A stretch of 64,000 bases of DNA. It comes from Zoroaster sp. YZ-2022 (Eukaryota; Echinodermata; Asteroidea; Forcipulatida; Zoroasteridae). Positions within the stretch are counted from its first letter, which is position 1. Each line of letters opens with the position of its first letter. The stretch lies in NCBI GenBank assembly GCA_029582265.1, contig CM055826.1, positions 37,022,127-37,086,126 on the forward strand, given 5' to 3'. Positions 62,606-64,000 of the stretch are shown in pieces. The position numbers and the translations under genes are program-made. The notes under the pieces are model-generated. The model saw only the letters and a list, made by a program, of their open reading frames with translations. It did not search any database and had not been told where the DNA came from.

Positions 62606-62935
62606 ATCCAGAAGTATCCAAAGTATCCAAAAGTATCCAAAAGTATCCAAAAGTATTCAAAAGTATCCAAAAGTATCCAAAAGTATCCAAAAGTATCCAA
62701 AGTATCCAAAAGTATCCAAAGTATCCAAAAGTATCCAGAAGTATCAAAGTATCCAAAAGTATTCAAAAGTATCCAGAAGTATCAAAGTATCCAAAAGTAT
62801 CCAAAAGTATCCAGAAGTATCAAAGTATCCAAAAGTATCCAAAAGTATCAAAAGTATCCAAAAGTATTCAAAAGTATCCAAAAGTATCCAAAAGTATCCA
62901 GAAGTATCCAAAAGTATCCAGAAGTATCCAAAGTA
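62606..62935 (+). repeat. 10-bp minisatellite (AAAAGTATCC)n at the splice donor
   Basis: About 33 units, mostly AAAAGTATCC, with 9-bp (AAAGTATCC), G-variant (AGAAGTATCC) and T-variant (AAAAGTATTC) units. It starts six bases inside intron 2. Frames in several phases on both strands stay open (peptides like KYPKVSKSIQ) and are not genes. Confidence 0.97.
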
Positions 62936-63011
62936 GATGCATCATAGTAATTGTTCAACTTGTTGCTCTAAAGCAACAGTAATTCACTGTGATATTACAT
63001 GTACATATACT
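62936..63011. other. spacer
   Basis: No features recognised apart from ACATGTACATAT. Confidence 0.4.
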
Positions 63012-63153
63012 AATGCTGGGATGGTTAACTGATTAACCACTGCACCAACCGTTTATAAATCTGATAACCGAAACCAGTATTTAAAATTTAAGGATTTGCC
63101 ATTTTGTTAAACAGTTAGCGAACTAAAAAAAAAACGTTAACTCCCAGCACTGA
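63012..63153. mobile_element. small MITE, GCTGGGATGGTTAAC tips
   Basis: TGCTGGGATGGTTAACTG and CGTTAACTCCCAGCACTG are inverted. ~140 bp; hAT-like tip style. Confidence 0.6.
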
Positions 63154-63341
63154 TACATGTACATACATGTACGAGATTCAGAACCTTTATTTCACGTTTT
63201 TCATGATTTCGTTTATATCACTGAAATGGTAGCCATTTTTTATTCTAGTGAGATTCCATTTTGTTGCAAAACTCTCAATCGCCTTATTCTGTAACTCTAT
63301 AAGAAAAGTGACACACTAACCATCCAGATCCGTAGGGTAAG

Positions 63342-63722
63342 CTTGGGCGATATCGATTTTTTTTCATCCACGATATATCGGCAAACAAGTATTGAGATTT
63401 TCGATAATATTTTTTCATTCATGCATGATTGCTTTAGAGCCGATAACCACAGGTATGTACCCCTCTACAAGCATCACAATAAATCGCAAATTCGTTTGCA
63501 GAGCATGTATGTTTCTCACTTCCAAAAGCTGAAAAGACTGTTTTAATTCTGTTTTCTTGGAGTTTCTGACTTGACTCGCAATGGCGATTTTTTTTTAATC
63601 ACGATATATATTTTTTAATCGTGATTTGCCGATATCTCGATAACTTAAAAAGGTTCTCGATATCGTAATCGGATAAAAAAAAAGGTATCGCGATATTCGA
63701 TATTGTCGAGTTATCGCCCAAG
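63342..63722 (+). mobile_element. hAT-B MITE in LACTB2 intron 2
   Basis: CTTGGGCGATATCG to GTTATCGCCCAAG, the reverse complement of 61,330-61,722 over its full length with moderate divergence. A 67-codon frame at 63,343-63,546 is not a gene. Confidence 0.88.
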
Positions 63723-63870
63723 ATTACTGTAGGGTCTCTCCTCATTTTTTACCTATGTGTACCCAGGTTTGAATCCTGTTCAAACCTGAACTAACATGGG
63801 GATTGGGTTCTTAAGTCCCTTCCTGGTTACATTGGTTTTCCCTGGACTATTTGTGATATTCCTCCCACGT

Positions 63871-64000
63871 TTAACCCTAACTCCCTCGGCTCATTTGCTT
63901 ACACATAACCTGAATCCTCCAAAATCCTTCAGTAGTAAAGCAAGCACATGACGTGTATGCACACATGTGTTTCTAATCTGTGATACATGTACATGGCCAG
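63871..64000 (-). mobile_element. TTAA-3 MITE, cut by window edge
   Basis: TTAA 63,871-63,874, CCCTAACTCCCTCGG, then text as at 61,913 onward (CCTCCAAAATCC, GCAAGCACATGACGTG). Confidence 0.88.

Larger units (their letters stand above)
62600..64000 (+). other. LACTB2 intron 2 (start; runs off the window)
   Basis: GTCAGT donor, then minisatellite, a small MITE, a hAT-B MITE and part of a TTAA-3 MITE. I see no third exon up to 64,000. Confidence 0.75.

Noticed and set aside
62500..62982. 160-codon frame extending LACTB2 exon 2
   Set aside because: Everything after 62,599 is intron minisatellite. The family sequence resumes elsewhere and a GTCAGT donor is present.

Overview
The window looks like one intergenic-to-genic stretch of a repeat-rich animal genome. 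It is AT-rich, has GT-AG introns, polymerase III SINEs with tRNA-like heads, CR1/L2-type and Jockey-type LINE remnants, and hundreds of short terminal-inverted-repeat (TIR) elements. The only gene I can name is an animal-type LACTB2. The repeat mix (tRNA-Leu-like and tRNA-Thr-like SINEs, many palindromic ACATGT runs) fits a marine invertebrate, perhaps a deuterostome such as an echinoderm, hemichordate or cephalochordate. I cannot name the species from sequence alone.

Positions 1-58,000 hold no protein gene that I can support. They are a mosaic of mobile DNA. The dominant class is short elements flanked by TTAA, the piggyBac-type target. Their tips read CCCTCCTA, CCCTAACC, CCCTTTCC and similar, and I can separate about eleven families (called TTAA-1 to TTAA-11 here). 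The second class has 8-bp target duplications and hAT-like tips (hAT-A, B, C). SINEs, two mariner-like MITEs, a ~160-bp mobile unit called Z, minisatellites and LINE fragments fill the rest. Insertions are nested three and four deep, notably at 18,905-20,009, 41,628-43,899 and 48,067-50,818.

Large structures: a nearly perfect foldback at 1,220-1,634; a 4.1-kb TTAA composite at 7,776-11,880 carrying an 11-bp minisatellite; a 42-bp array at 13,244-13,735 derived from the end of a TTAA-4 element; a CACCTG array at 16,117-16,943; a higher-order repeat at 25,745-27,735; a decayed Jockey-like LINE at 30,211-32,188; a truncated CR1/L2-like LINE at 48,536-50,513; and a 2.5-kb TTAA element at 54,569-57,115.

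The right end (about 59,679-64,000) carries the first two coding exons of LACTB2, a metallo-beta-lactamase-fold endoribonuclease. The second exon holds the metal-binding HxHxDH motif. The rest of the gene lies beyond the window. Its introns are loaded with MITEs: an inverted hAT-B pair brackets exon 2, and a 10-bp minisatellite begins within a few bases of the exon 2 splice donor.

The best candidate for something undescribed is the guild of TTAA-targeted element families. Many share telomere-like tips and each carries its own short internal word. In two copies of one host repeat, two different families sit at the same TTAA site.
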